Assembly (NCBI RefSeq): GCF_014651715.1
Contig: NZ_BMXK01000006.1
Span: 62,001-126,000 of the forward strand
Reading direction: 5' to 3'
DNA: 64,000 nucleotides
Source of the DNA: Zhihengliuella salsuginis
Lineage (GTDB): Bacteria > Actinomycetota > Actinomycetes > Actinomycetales > Micrococcaceae
Position numbers and translations under genes: made by a program. Of the stretch, positions 9,230 to 17,485 are shown one piece after another. Positions within the stretch are counted from its first letter, which is position 1. The number at the start of each line of letters is the position of its first letter. The notes under the pieces were generated by a model that saw only the letters and a program-made list of their open reading frames with translations, ran no database searches and was not told where the DNA came from.

Positions 9230-10684
9230 ATGAGATTCAGTTCAGCGCAGAACGCGCGCATCGCCGGTGTTCTGACCGGCATGGCCACCGGCGACGCACT
9301 CGGGGCCGGATACGAGTTCGATCCGCCCATGGCCGACGGTACACCGGTCAACATGATCGGCGGCGGCCTTGGCGACTTCGCACCGGGGGAGTGGACCGAC
9401 GACACCTCCATGGCCGTCGTCGTCGCCCGGGCCCTCGCGGCCGCCGGAGGCGAGGCGACCGACGCCGCGTGTGACGCCATGGTCCGCGACTGGGCAGACT
9501 GGGCCAAGACCGCAGCCGACGTCGGAAGCCAGACCCGCAACGTATTCGGCCGCGCGGCACGCACCGCCGCCGCGGACGGCCGCGAGCAGCTCACCGCTGC
9601 TGACGCGGTCGCCGCCGCCAGCGCAGTGCACCTAGCGACGGGCCGCTCCGGCGGAAACGGCAGCCTCATGCGCACCGCGCCGGTCGCGCTCGCCTTCCTC
9701 GACCGTTCCCCGCAGGAGGCCTACGACGCCGCGGTCCGGATCAGCGGGCTCACCCACTTCGACCCCGAAGCCGGCGAAGCGTGCGGACTGTGGACCGTCG
9801 CCATCCGTCACGCCGTCCTGACGGGCGAGCTCGACGTCCGGGTCGGCCTGAGCCTGCTCGCAGCCGACCGCGCCCCCGTCTGGGCCGGGCGCATCGAGAC
9901 CGCCGAGGCGTCCCGCCCCCGCGACTTTTCGAAGAACGGCTGGGTCGTCGAGGCGTTCCAGGGAGCCTGGTCCGCGATTGCGACGACGGCGGACGGCGCC
10001 GACGGTCCGGGCCACCTGCGTGCCGCGCTCGAGGCGGCGGTCCGCGGCGGCCTGGACACGGACACGGTCGCTGCGATCGCCGGGTCCCTCATCGGCGGCG
10101 CCTACGGGATCTCTGCGATCCCGAGCGCCTGGTTGCGCATGATCCACGGGTGGCCTGGCCTGCGCGGTCGCGACCTGATCACCTTGGCTGACGCCCTGGC
10201 GCACCGGGCAGACCGGAGCGGCGTCTGGCCGGCTGTGCCCCACCAGTCGTATGACGAATGGGGCGGTGCTGAGGAAGAGAGCTACGTGGCGCACCCGGAC
10301 GACGACGGCGTCGTCCTCGGTCCGGTGGGCGCGCTGCGCACGGGTGACTACGACGCCGTCGTCAGTCTGTGCCGCGTCGGGTCCGAGCAGGCGCGCGTCG
10401 CCTCGGCCCAGGACCACGCCGAAATGTGGATCACCGACAGCGAGGACAACCTCTATGCCGAGTTCACGCTGCGCGACGCTGCCGCTGCGGTGAAGGACTT
10501 CCGCGATGCCGGCAAGCGGGTGCTGCTGCACTGCGTACGCATGGAATCGCGAACGCCAACGGTCGCGGCGCTCTACGGCTCGATGGTGACCGGTTCGACG
10601 CCGGCGGAGGCACTCGAGCGGGTCCGGACTGTCTTGCCGACGGCGAAGCCGAATCCGGCGTTCCGCAATATCTTGAACAGCTAG
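9230..10684 (+). CDS. ADP-ribosylglycohydrolase fused to a Cys-phosphatase-like domain
   Basis: The ATG at 9230 follows GGGGGAAAC and starts an obvious domain. Residues 1-350 form an ADP-ribosylglycohydrolase (DraG/ARH fold) with GDALGAGYE at 21-29 and the metal-binding motif EWTDDTS at 54-60. It should remove ADP-ribose from an acceptor or cleave an ADP-ribosyl bond. Residues about 385-484 form a protein-tyrosine-phosphatase-like domain with the loop HCVRMESR (434-441), which fits the HCx5R signature. The fusion ties ADP-ribose release to a dephosphorylation step. The substrate is unknown. Together with NrtR and ARPP-1 it forms a compact ADP-ribose processing locus. Confidence 0.9.
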   Translation: MRFSSAQNARIAGVLTGMATGDALGAGYEFDPPMADGTPVNMIGGGLGDFAPGEWTDDTSMAVVVARALAAAGGEATDAACDAMVRDWADWAKTAADVGSQTRNVFGRAARTAAADGREQLTAADAVAAASAVHLATGRSGGNGSLMRTAPVALAFLDRSPQEAYDAAVRISGLTHFDPEAGEACGLWTVAIRHAVLTGELDVRVGLSLLAADRAPVWAGRIETAEASRPRDFSKNGWVVEAFQGAWSAIATTADGADGPGHLRAALEAAVRGGLDTDTVAAIAGSLIGGAYGISAIPSAWLRMIHGWPGLRGRDLITLADALAHRADRSGVWPAVPHQSYDEWGGAEEESYVAHPDDDGVVLGPVGALRTGDYDAVVSLCRVGSEQARVASAQDHAEMWITDSEDNLYAEFTLRDAAAAVKDFRDAGKRVLLHCVRMESRTPTVAALYGSMVTGSTPAEALERVRTVLPTAKPNPAFRNILNS

Positions 10685-10754
10685 ATACAGCTTTCGAAAA
10701 CGTGGCTCGTCTCGCCGTTGAGTAGAGTCGAGGAAATACCAACAAGGGGGAAAC

Positions 10755-11432
10755 ATGGCGGATGATCCGCAGATTCTGATCGATCGATTTCTGGCGCTCG
10801 CTGGCGCGGAAACGGAAACAGAGACCAGTCGAGCTGTCAGGCTGGTCAAGAAGTACTTTGGAACGCTGGATGAGAGCCGGACCGGTTATTTGGGCGCCCG
10901 CTTCGAGACCTTCGCCGGCGGCGGCTTGCAGGAGCCGAACGTCCTGACCCTCGAGGACCTGCTCTCCGTCGAGCTCCTCTCGGTCAGCATTCCCGTGCAC
11001 GCGAAGTTGGCGATCCTCGGTGAGCTGTCGGCAGACATATCCGCCTGTCTCGAGGAGCTTCCGAGCGACCTCGCGTTCGAAAATCTCTCTGGCGAGCAAT
11101 TCCACGCGCTTCTGGGTGACGATAATAGTCCCGCGTCACGGCTGTGGAAGCTGCTCCGTGGCCAGTCCCGCGTCGGCCAGACGAAGACGAGCAAGCTCAT
11201 GGCGCGCAAGCGCCCGGCACTGGTTCCCATCTACGACAGTGTCGTGCGCGAGCAGGCAGGTCTAGCTCACCAAAGCCGCGACCATTGGATCGTCTGGCGT
11301 GAGGCTTTCTCCGGCAATCGCGAGTTCACGACTGCGATTGCAAACGTGCGGGCCGAGTCCGGGCAGTCTCAGCTCTCCTTGCTGCGGACGCTCGACATCG
11401 TGCTCTGGATGGATGCGACGACCAAGAAGTAG
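10755..11432 (+). CDS. DUF6308 family protein
   Basis: The 225-residue soluble protein resembles the DUF6308 family of actinobacterial proteins of unknown function. The motif-rich part (SRLWKLLRGQSRVGQTKTSK, then LMARKRPALVPIYDSVV, about residues 130-165) has a helix-hairpin-helix or DNA-glycosylase-like flavour that suggests nucleic acid contact, but this is an inference. Its ribosome site and start, GGGGGAAACATG, are identical to those of the preceding hydrolase gene. An 80-bp gap separates it from the next gene. It may belong to a small accessory cassette that runs to 13198. Confidence 0.75.
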   Translation: MADDPQILIDRFLALAGAETETETSRAVRLVKKYFGTLDESRTGYLGARFETFAGGGLQEPNVLTLEDLLSVELLSVSIPVHAKLAILGELSADISACLEELPSDLAFENLSGEQFHALLGDDNSPASRLWKLLRGQSRVGQTKTSKLMARKRPALVPIYDSVVREQAGLAHQSRDHWIVWREAFSGNREFTTAIANVRAESGQSQLSLLRTLDIVLWMDATTKK

Positions 11433-11511
11433 CGGGCAGAAGCCCGTCCACGCCAATCGGTGAGGCCGCTCATTCGCAGATAATTTCTGCTCGAACGTCA
11501 AGGAGACGACG

Positions 11512-12816
11512 ATGGACAACGAGATCGAGTTGATTAGTGACGGTGATGGCGTCGCGGTCATTGGCGAGACTTCGTCTGTGGAGCGCTTTCTAGCTTCTGA
11601 GGGATTGCCGTCGAGAGAGCTTGGTCTGCAGCGGCTCGGGTCCACCTTCAGCGCGGCTTCGGCAGCTACTCAAGCCGGCTCCGGAATCGCTGCCAATTCC
11701 GGGCGTTGGGTGAAGCTGACTCAGGAATCCGCACAAGCGCTCAAGAAGTACGACGCGATGAAGGGATCGGCGTCGGAGTTCAGTCGAGCTGTGGTGACCG
11801 ACAAAGGAAAGATCAAGGGGATTCTCGAGTTCTCGAAGACGGCCAAGCTTGGATCGAGTGCTGGACCCTTTCTGACGAATCCGGCACTGCTTACAGGGGC
11901 CGCGGGCATCATGGCGCAAGTGGCGATGCAGCAGACCATGGACGAGATCACCGACTACTTGGCGGTGATCGACGAGAAAGTCGACGACCTGCTCCGCGCC
12001 CAGAAGGACGCCGTACTCGCCGACATGATCGGTGTCGACCTGACCATCGACGAGGCGATGACTGTCCGCGAACACACGGGCCGGGTCTCCGAAGTCACCT
12101 GGTCCAAGGTGCAGGCCACCTCAGGAACGATCGCGCGCACCCAGGCCTACTCGCTGCGCCAGCTCGACGCTTTGGCGGGCAAACTGGAGAGCAAGAAGAA
12201 GATGGGCGACCTCGCCGAGGCCACTCGGGAGGCCGAAGAGAAGGTTCAAGAGTGGCTCGCTGTTCTCGCGCGCTGCTTCCAACTGCAGGAAGCGATCGCC
12301 GTGCTGGAACTTGATCGCGTTCTGGACTCGACTCCAGAGGAGCTCGACCAGCACCGCCTCGGGGTGAAGGTCGCCCGGCAGAACCGGATCGAACTTATCT
12401 CGCAAAGCACGGAGCGGTTGATGGGCCGGATGGATGTGGCGGCCGGGACGGCCAACGCGAAAGTGTTGTTCTCCCCGACGGCCTCCCAGTCCGTGGTGCG
12501 CTCGAGCAACCACGTCTCGACCGCCGTCGTCGAGTTTCACGGAGTCCTCGGCGTTGACCACAACCGGGAGGCCCTGGAAGCAAAGCGATGGTTGGAGGCC
12601 GCCGGTGAAGCCCGCGACAAAGTGCTGGAGACGGGGGTTGAGGGTGCCGAATCCGTTCGTCGTTTCGGGACCGAGCGCTTCGACCAGGCGAAGTCGCTGA
12701 CGGGCAAGATCTCCGGCGGACTTGCCGAGCGGGCGTTCCGCCGACGCGCGAAGGACGAAGAGCCAGACGAGCAAACCGCACTGGAAAGGGAATCCAACAC
12801 CACGGAAGAGGCGTGA
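11512..12816 (+). CDS. Large helical protein of unknown family
   Basis: This 434-residue protein has a good ribosome site (AAGGAG at 11500). It is rich in Glu, Ala, Lys and Arg. A hydrophobic stretch lies around residues 120-145 (FLTNPALLTGAAGIMAQVAM), and long predicted helices follow (about 150-300), including KLESKKKMGDLAEATREAEE. I do not recognise its family. The hydrophobic patch could insert in a membrane or pack in a helical bundle. The gene is separated by a single base from the next one, which encodes a small nuclease-like protein, so the two are coupled. An effector or sensor in a two-part system is possible but not shown. Confidence 0.75.
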   Translation: MDNEIELISDGDGVAVIGETSSVERFLASEGLPSRELGLQRLGSTFSAASAATQAGSGIAANSGRWVKLTQESAQALKKYDAMKGSASEFSRAVVTDKGKIKGILEFSKTAKLGSSAGPFLTNPALLTGAAGIMAQVAMQQTMDEITDYLAVIDEKVDDLLRAQKDAVLADMIGVDLTIDEAMTVREHTGRVSEVTWSKVQATSGTIARTQAYSLRQLDALAGKLESKKKMGDLAEATREAEEKVQEWLAVLARCFQLQEAIAVLELDRVLDSTPEELDQHRLGVKVARQNRIELISQSTERLMGRMDVAAGTANAKVLFSPTASQSVVRSSNHVSTAVVEFHGVLGVDHNREALEAKRWLEAAGEARDKVLETGVEGAESVRRFGTERFDQAKSLTGKISGGLAERAFRRRAKDEEPDEQTALERESNTTEEA

Positions 12817-12817
12817 C

Positions 12818-13198
12818 ATGCGAGGCGACGAGAAGCGTGTAGTAGAAGCGTTCGGCAAGTACCTGGCCGAACAGGGTTGGTCGGTGGAATACGAGATCGA
12901 GTACTGCGACGTGCGTGCCACCGGACCCAAGGGGCAACTGCTCTTCGGGGAGGCCAAGGGGCGGACGGCGGCTCTTGGGCTGGACGTCGACACCCTCTAT
13001 GGCCAGCTGCTTCGACGGATGCCGGCTGAGCATCTCGACGAGGCACGCTTCGCCGTGATCGTCCCCGAGGAAGCAGTCAATGCCGCGCTCCGGGTTCCGG
13101 CGCGCATTCGTGAACGGCTGGGCATCGACGTGTACGCCGTGGACGAGTTGGGGCAGGTTGAGCTGCACAACGGCAATTCGCGGCCTGCACTCAAATAG
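12818..13198 (+). CDS. Small PD-(D/E)xK nuclease-like protein
   Basis: The ATG at 12818 lies one base after the stop of the helical protein gene, which decides the start. The 126-residue product has the core of a restriction-endonuclease-like fold: a helix at residues 4-20, then YEIEYCDVRA and LLFGEAKG, which supply the acidic residue and the E-x-K pair (about residues 29-48). It is about the size of a minimal nuclease domain. No DNA-binding domain is attached. Its coupling to the upstream protein suggests a joint function, with the larger partner perhaps supplying sensing or targeting. Confidence 0.72.
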   Translation: MRGDEKRVVEAFGKYLAEQGWSVEYEIEYCDVRATGPKGQLLFGEAKGRTAALGLDVDTLYGQLLRRMPAEHLDEARFAVIVPEEAVNAALRVPARIRERLGIDVYAVDELGQVELHNGNSRPALK

Positions 13199-13612
13199 GG
13201 CGCATCCGCATTGTGGATCAGCTGGTGCAGGCATTCGCGCCAGTTGCCGTAACTAGCTCTGCGTCGGGATAGTTGCGGCGTCCCAAAACGCGAGTTCGCA
13301 CAGCACGTCCGGTTTGAGGTGTGGTTGCGCGGTTACGATTTGTCGCGATCGGGGAGAATCCGGCACGACAGGTGAGGACTGTTGTCACCTGATCAGCGCG
13401 GCAACCGCGGGAGCCTGTACTTTGCGCGGGCGCACACTTGACGAGCCCTTCGGGAGCCTGGGCTGGCAGGCCATGTCCCCCAAATTGATGCAGTCTGTGT
13501 ATGTTCGGATTGCGGATACCGCTCAAGTCGTGTTGACTAGTGTCTATATAGAATACGCGAGGCTATTATGTTTCACCACTGCTGTCGTGAGAAGGGGAAG
13601 TTGGACTAAGTT
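13199..13612. other. Intergenic stretch upstream of a secreted-protein gene
   Basis: No supported gene is visible. The last 80 bases are AT-richer, with a TATATAGAAT-like -10 region near 13547 and an AGGGGAAG ribosome site just before the ATG at 13613. The promoter of the secreted-protein gene is therefore probably here. Confidence 0.45.
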
Positions 13613-14101
13613 ATGCGTAGAAGTGCAACGATCATCGCCAGTTCCATCGTGGTTGCGAGTGTTCTTGTTCCGGCAAGCGCTGGTGCTGTCACTGTTGAAG
13701 CCCGGCCAAATGTCGGTGCAGTTTCCACGGGTCAGTTGGTTGGCCAAGGTGACGGATTTTGGCGGCATGTCGCACGGTCCGCAGCGCAAGCTGGTGACAC
13801 GGCAGGTGCTCGAGCTGCGGAATCCATGATCGTAGGCAAGACATCGACCTCGGCGTCCGTCGCGCAGCCGTACAACGTCGTCAGCAGCGTCGTTAAAAAG
13901 AGTCTCGTGGCGGCCTTGCGGTATGGGCAGGACAAGCTCCCCAAGAGCTGGCGGCCACATGCAAACAAAGCAGCTGATCTCATTGAGCAGTGGGACGACT
14001 TCCAAGAAGGGACCATCACTGCGGGCCTGATGGCTGTTGGGGTACCTTACGACGTCGCAAATGGCATGGCTTACTGGATTGTTGTATTCGTTGGCGCCTA
14101 G
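13613..14101 (+). CDS. Secreted small protein, possible bacteriocin precursor
   Basis: The 162-residue product begins with a typical Sec signal peptide (MRRSATIIASSIVVASVLVPASAGA), with cleavage likely near residue 25. A hydrophilic middle follows, and then a C-terminal segment of about 60 residues: basic and amphipathic first (ALRYGQDKLPKSWRPHANKA), then hydrophobic to the end (YDVANGMAYWIVVFVGA). This layout of leader, linker and hydrophobic C-terminal peptide resembles precursors of unmodified secreted bacteriocins such as SdpC-like toxins, though I see no family signature and no cysteines. A small membrane protein gene starts 8 bp after its stop and could give immunity. Both function and pairing are inferred. 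Confidence 0.7.
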   Translation: MRRSATIIASSIVVASVLVPASAGAVTVEARPNVGAVSTGQLVGQGDGFWRHVARSAAQAGDTAGARAAESMIVGKTSTSASVAQPYNVVSSVVKKSLVAALRYGQDKLPKSWRPHANKAADLIEQWDDFQEGTITAGLMAVGVPYDVANGMAYWIVVFVGA

Positions 14102-14108
14102 GCCGGAA

Positions 14109-14570
14109 ATGAGGCAGTCCAAGCTCCGCTGGTGGGACATTCTCGGGTTGCTCGCGTTCTTCATCGCCGTTCTGGCGTTTGCTGCTTTGCCATGGTTCGC
14201 CGGGCTGTGGGCAGCTGTCCTACTCCCCGGCGTGGGTGACTTCCGCGAGGCGGTTCGCCCCATGGCCGGCTGGGTCATTGTTGGTGGTGTCATCCCATTC
14301 GTCATCGTTTCGGATCTCGTAAATCGACGATTGCGCCGTAGTGCGCTGGGGCTGGGGCCCAAGGCCCTCTTCGTGCTCGGGCTATTTGTCGAGCTCCTGG
14401 TATTGAGCCTGCTCTTCTACGTCGTACTGACCCCGTGGCTCGCTGCGGTCGTTGGCGGAGTGGTCGCAACCCTGGCCTCGCTGGCTTTCCGGCCCGTGGT
14501 GGACTGGCTGGAGCGGAGGTCGCCTCAGGGGCGCCGTGACGGAGATGGGGAAAACCCCGCTGAATCCTGA
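14109..14570 (+). CDS. Small four-helix membrane protein, candidate immunity partner
   Basis: I chose the ATG at 14109, just after the upstream stop. The frame is open to 14037, but that start would lie inside the secreted-protein gene. The 153-residue product has about four hydrophobic segments (residues about 10-38, 50-70, 85-110, 110-130) and a polar C-terminus. No family is recognised. The tight linkage to a secreted hydrophobic peptide gene suggests self-protection or export, as in toxin-immunity pairs. It could also be an unrelated membrane protein. Confidence 0.65.
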   Translation: MRQSKLRWWDILGLLAFFIAVLAFAALPWFAGLWAAVLLPGVGDFREAVRPMAGWVIVGGVIPFVIVSDLVNRRLRRSALGLGPKALFVLGLFVELLVLSLLFYVVLTPWLAAVVGGVVATLASLAFRPVVDWLERRSPQGRRDGDGENPAES

Positions 14571-14584
14571 CGGTGACGACGGGA

Positions 14585-15106
14585 TCAGGCTGGTCTCGAG
14601 CTCGGCGGAAGCGGGTACTTCCACTGCCGTGCCTCGCCGTTTTCCTGCCAGGACACGGTGAGGGTGCTGTCCGACGTGGTGAGCCGTTGTGCGGCCCGGA
14701 ATGTCACAGATCCGCCGGGCTCGACGTCGGTGACCGCCGGCGGTTCGAACCGGAGGTTCGCGCCGGGTGCCGAGGCGATTGAAGTCTGATGGGCCGTGGC
14801 GTCGCCGACGTTCTCCAGAACGTACAGATCGCCCTCCTGGTGCCGCATAGCCCACGCGGCGCGGGGGACAGGTGGCTCGGCGGCGACGCTCAGGCCGTTG
14901 GTGCCGCCTGGGATACGGTCGGCAATGCGCTCGAGCGCCTCGACGGCCCGCCGTGAGTTTGCGTCGGCCAGCCTTGCCGCGGCCTCGGCCCTCATGGCCG
15001 CCGCTCGCTCGGACCGAATGTTGATGATGACCGACGTGATGACACCGGCCAGGGCGACGAAGGTGCCGACCGTCGTCGCAATGTCCGCGATCGTCTCCCA
15101 GTCCAT
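14585..15106 (-). CDS. Membrane-anchored coiled-coil protein with beta-rich C-terminus
   Basis: The 173-residue protein has one transmembrane helix near its N-terminus (residues about 8-30), a short Ala/Arg/Glu coiled coil (about 32-65), and a beta-rich C-terminal domain (about 75-165) with an Ig-like pattern (LYVLENVGDATAHQT, PGGSVTFRA). The family is not recognised. It converges on the membrane protein gene at 14109-14570 with a 14-bp gap and is divergent from the thermonuclease gene. Confidence 0.7.
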   Translation of the reverse strand: MDWETIADIATTVGTFVALAGVITSVIINIRSERAAAMRAEAAARLADANSRRAVEALERIADRIPGGTNGLSVAAEPPVPRAAWAMRHQEGDLYVLENVGDATAHQTSIASAPGANLRFEPPAVTDVEPGGSVTFRAAQRLTTSDSTLTVSWQENGEARQWKYPLPPSSRPA

Positions 15107-15305
15107 TCGATCAGCCTCCCCGGTGAGCGTCCTGTCTGCCTGCGGCCGAGTCTATGTTCAAGGCCGCGTAGTGGGAATGCGTCCGGGAGCGACATTTGCG
15201 GGGCCTCACCTCTATTTTGTTCGGCCCTATCAATAGGATGGGTCCTATCACTCGCAACTCCGGTCATGTGCCGGTGGTGCCAACAAATAAATAGTTGGGG
15301 GAAAC

Positions 15306-16481
15306 ATGTCCTGGATGGGGACTAAATGGGCTGCTGCGTCCACGGCCAGCAAGTTCACGATCGGTGCTGCCACGGCAGTCACCGTTGCCGTGGCGTCCGT
15401 CGGCATCGCAACGGCGGTGAGCGGCGGTGCTGACGTCGCCACGGTCGTCCGCGTCATCGACGGCGATACGTTCGACGCGGTGGTCGAAGGACGCGAAGAA
15501 CGCGTGCGGCTGTTGAACGTCGATACGCCGGAGACGAAGCACCCGGAGAAGGCCGTTCAGTGCCTCGGACCAGAAGCCAGCAACTACCTGGAGGAGTTGC
15601 TCACGGAAGGCGCCGAAGTCACGCTGCACTACGACGTCGAGAAGACCGACAGGTACGGGCGCACATTGGCCGGCGTCTACCTCGAGGACTCCCTGGTGAA
15701 CGCGGACATCGCAGCCGCGGGCCTCGGCGTCGCCGTGTTGTACGAGCCCAACGACCGCTTCTACGACGAAGTCCTCGAAGCCCAGCAGTCCGCTGAGGCA
15801 GCAGGCACGGGACTTTACGATCCGGCCATCGGGTGCACGTTGCCTGGCCAGCTGGGACAGATGGAGCAGCTGGCCGACGAGCTTCCTGCCGAGGACCCGA
15901 CGAGTCTTGCCGCAGCTGCCACGGCGGTCACGGGCGCGGCCGCAACGGTCGCGACGGTGAAAACTGTCGGAACCGCCGTCCGCAAAGCACTGCGCATGTC
16001 GGAGCATGCGGTGTCCAAGGTGTTCAGTGGGGCGGCCCTGACCGCTTACACCACCAAGGTCGCGGCTGCAGAATCCGCCGTGATGAGCCGCCAGGACGCG
16101 CTGCGCGAGATTCAGAGCGAATTGAAGGCGGTGGAAGAAGCCCGGATCGCCGAAGAGGAGCGTATCGCCGAAGAGAAGCGCATCGCCGAGGAAAAGCGCA
16201 TCGCTGAGGAGAAGCGCAAAGCCGAAGAGGCCCGCAAAGCCGAAGAGGCTCGCAAGGCTGAAGAGGCCCGGCAGGCCGAGGAAGCGCGGCAAGCTGCAGA
16301 AGCGGCAGCTGCTGCCGAAGCCGAGCGCCGCGAGAGGGAGCGCCAGCAGCCGGCGCCCGCACCTGCGCCGGCGCCCCAGCCACAGCCCAAGCCGGACACC
16401 TCCTCAGGAGGCGGCGCATACCCCGGCTACACGGGACCCCGCTGCTACGCCCCGGGCGGCCAGTCCTGGAAGCCCTGCTGA
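15306..16481 (+). CDS. Secreted thermonuclease with long charged coiled coil
   Basis: The ATG follows GGGGGAAAC. After an N-terminal hydrophobic segment (residues about 18-42), residues about 45-180 form a staphylococcal-nuclease fold with VIDGDTF, RLLNVDTPE and DRYGRTL, which supply the expected Asp, Arg and Glu catalytic residues. It should hydrolyse DNA or RNA with calcium. A region of about 90 residues from about 270 repeats RIAEEK and RKAEEA units as a long charged coiled coil. A Pro-Ala linker then leads to the terminus CYAPGGQSWKPC, whose two cysteines may form a disulfide. The coiled coil could hold the enzyme at the surface or make it oligomeric. Confidence 0.9.
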   Translation: MSWMGTKWAAASTASKFTIGAATAVTVAVASVGIATAVSGGADVATVVRVIDGDTFDAVVEGREERVRLLNVDTPETKHPEKAVQCLGPEASNYLEELLTEGAEVTLHYDVEKTDRYGRTLAGVYLEDSLVNADIAAAGLGVAVLYEPNDRFYDEVLEAQQSAEAAGTGLYDPAIGCTLPGQLGQMEQLADELPAEDPTSLAAAATAVTGAAATVATVKTVGTAVRKALRMSEHAVSKVFSGAALTAYTTKVAAAESAVMSRQDALREIQSELKAVEEARIAEEERIAEEKRIAEEKRIAEEKRKAEEARKAEEARKAEEARQAEEARQAAEAAAAAEAERRERERQQPAPAPAPAPQPQPKPDTSSGGGAYPGYTGPRCYAPGGQSWKPC

Positions 16482-16612
16482 ACCGCGGCGCTCGATAGCC
16501 ACAACCTCGATGTCGGCCGGGTGGGCCACGCACCTGCCCGGCCGCCGTCGTCGTGCGCGCTCCAGTGCAGCTGGCGGTTGGCAACGCATTGCCGTCCGTC
16601 GACAATGAACGC

Positions 16613-17038
16613 ATGAAGCGGGCGGAGTCGTGGGCGTCGGACGCGGGGACGCGGCGGTCGATGCTGGGCAACAAGCGCCGGGACACGTCGATCGAGCTGG
16701 CGGTCCGGCGCCGGTTGCACGCCCTCGGGTTCCGCTACCGCGTGGACTACCCGCCCGTGAAGGGGCTGCGGCGCCGGGCCGACGTCGTGTTCACCCGGCG
16801 GCGCATCGCCGTGTTCATCGACGGGTGCTTCTGGCACCGCTGCCCCGACCATGGCACCCACCCGAAGCGGAACGCCGACTACTGGGAGCCCAAGCTCGAC
16901 GCCAACGCCGCCCGCGACGCCGAGACCACCGCTCTCCTCGAGGCCGCCGGCTGGACCGTCCTGCGCTTCTGGGCGCACGAGGACCCGGACGACGTGGTCG
17001 AGCGCATCGCCGCGGCAGTTGGTTTCGATCGACTATGA
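16613..17038 (+). CDS. vsr: Very short patch repair endonuclease
   Basis: The 141-residue protein matches the Vsr family, which nicks DNA beside T:G mismatches left by deamination of 5-methylcytosine. Visible features are the N-terminal MLGNKRRDTSIELAVRRRL segment, the catalytic Asp in RRADVVF, and the zinc-site region IDGCFWHRCPDHG. I chose the ATG at 16613; the frame is open to 16553. Vsr genes usually sit next to a cytosine-5 DNA methyltransferase gene. None is present in this window, so this copy is an orphan here or serves a methylase elsewhere. Confidence 0.92.
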   Translation: MKRAESWASDAGTRRSMLGNKRRDTSIELAVRRRLHALGFRYRVDYPPVKGLRRRADVVFTRRRIAVFIDGCFWHRCPDHGTHPKRNADYWEPKLDANAARDAETTALLEAAGWTVLRFWAHEDPDDVVERIAAAVGFDRL

Positions 17039-17072
17039 GTGGGGAGCCATTCTTGGGACCTTCGACACGCCG

Positions 17073-17210
17073 ATGAATGGTGACACGCCGGAGATTAAGG
17101 TTGTGAGTCCGGAGTGCACAGGATGTGGACAGAAGATTCCCATCACCATGTTCTCGGACTTGGAGGGTTCAAAGATATCCACAGGTCCTGTGGGCGAAGG
17201 TAGGTGGTAA
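17073..17210 (+). CDS. Possible 45-residue CxxC peptide
   Basis: A short frame reads MNGDTPEIKVVSPECTGCGQ and ends in GPVGEGRW. It has one CxxC pair, could be the broken start of a zinc-ribbon protein, and has no clear ribosome site. It lies 34 bp after vsr. A real small gene, a remnant and chance are all possible. Confidence 0.25.
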   Translation: MNGDTPEIKVVSPECTGCGQKIPITMFSDLEGSKISTGPVGEGRW

Positions 17211-17485
17211 TGACATACTTGTAAGACAAGATCTTGGGGGTGGCGATTGTGTGGCCTACTAGATGTAGGCTCGTAAGTGTCGAGACCACTCGGCACGCAA
17301 AAGGACGCAGACGATGCAACGTCTACGTCCTCGGGCGCAACAACAAGAGGGCTCGGGGCCCGACTGCTCGCTGTTGTCATTTTCCTAGGCGGAAAGTGTC
17401 TTCAGGTTAGAAGCGAACTGTATGGATGTCCAGTTTTGGTCGCCACAGTGAGTCGTCGCCCTCGGTGCCCGGAGAGGAGACTGCA

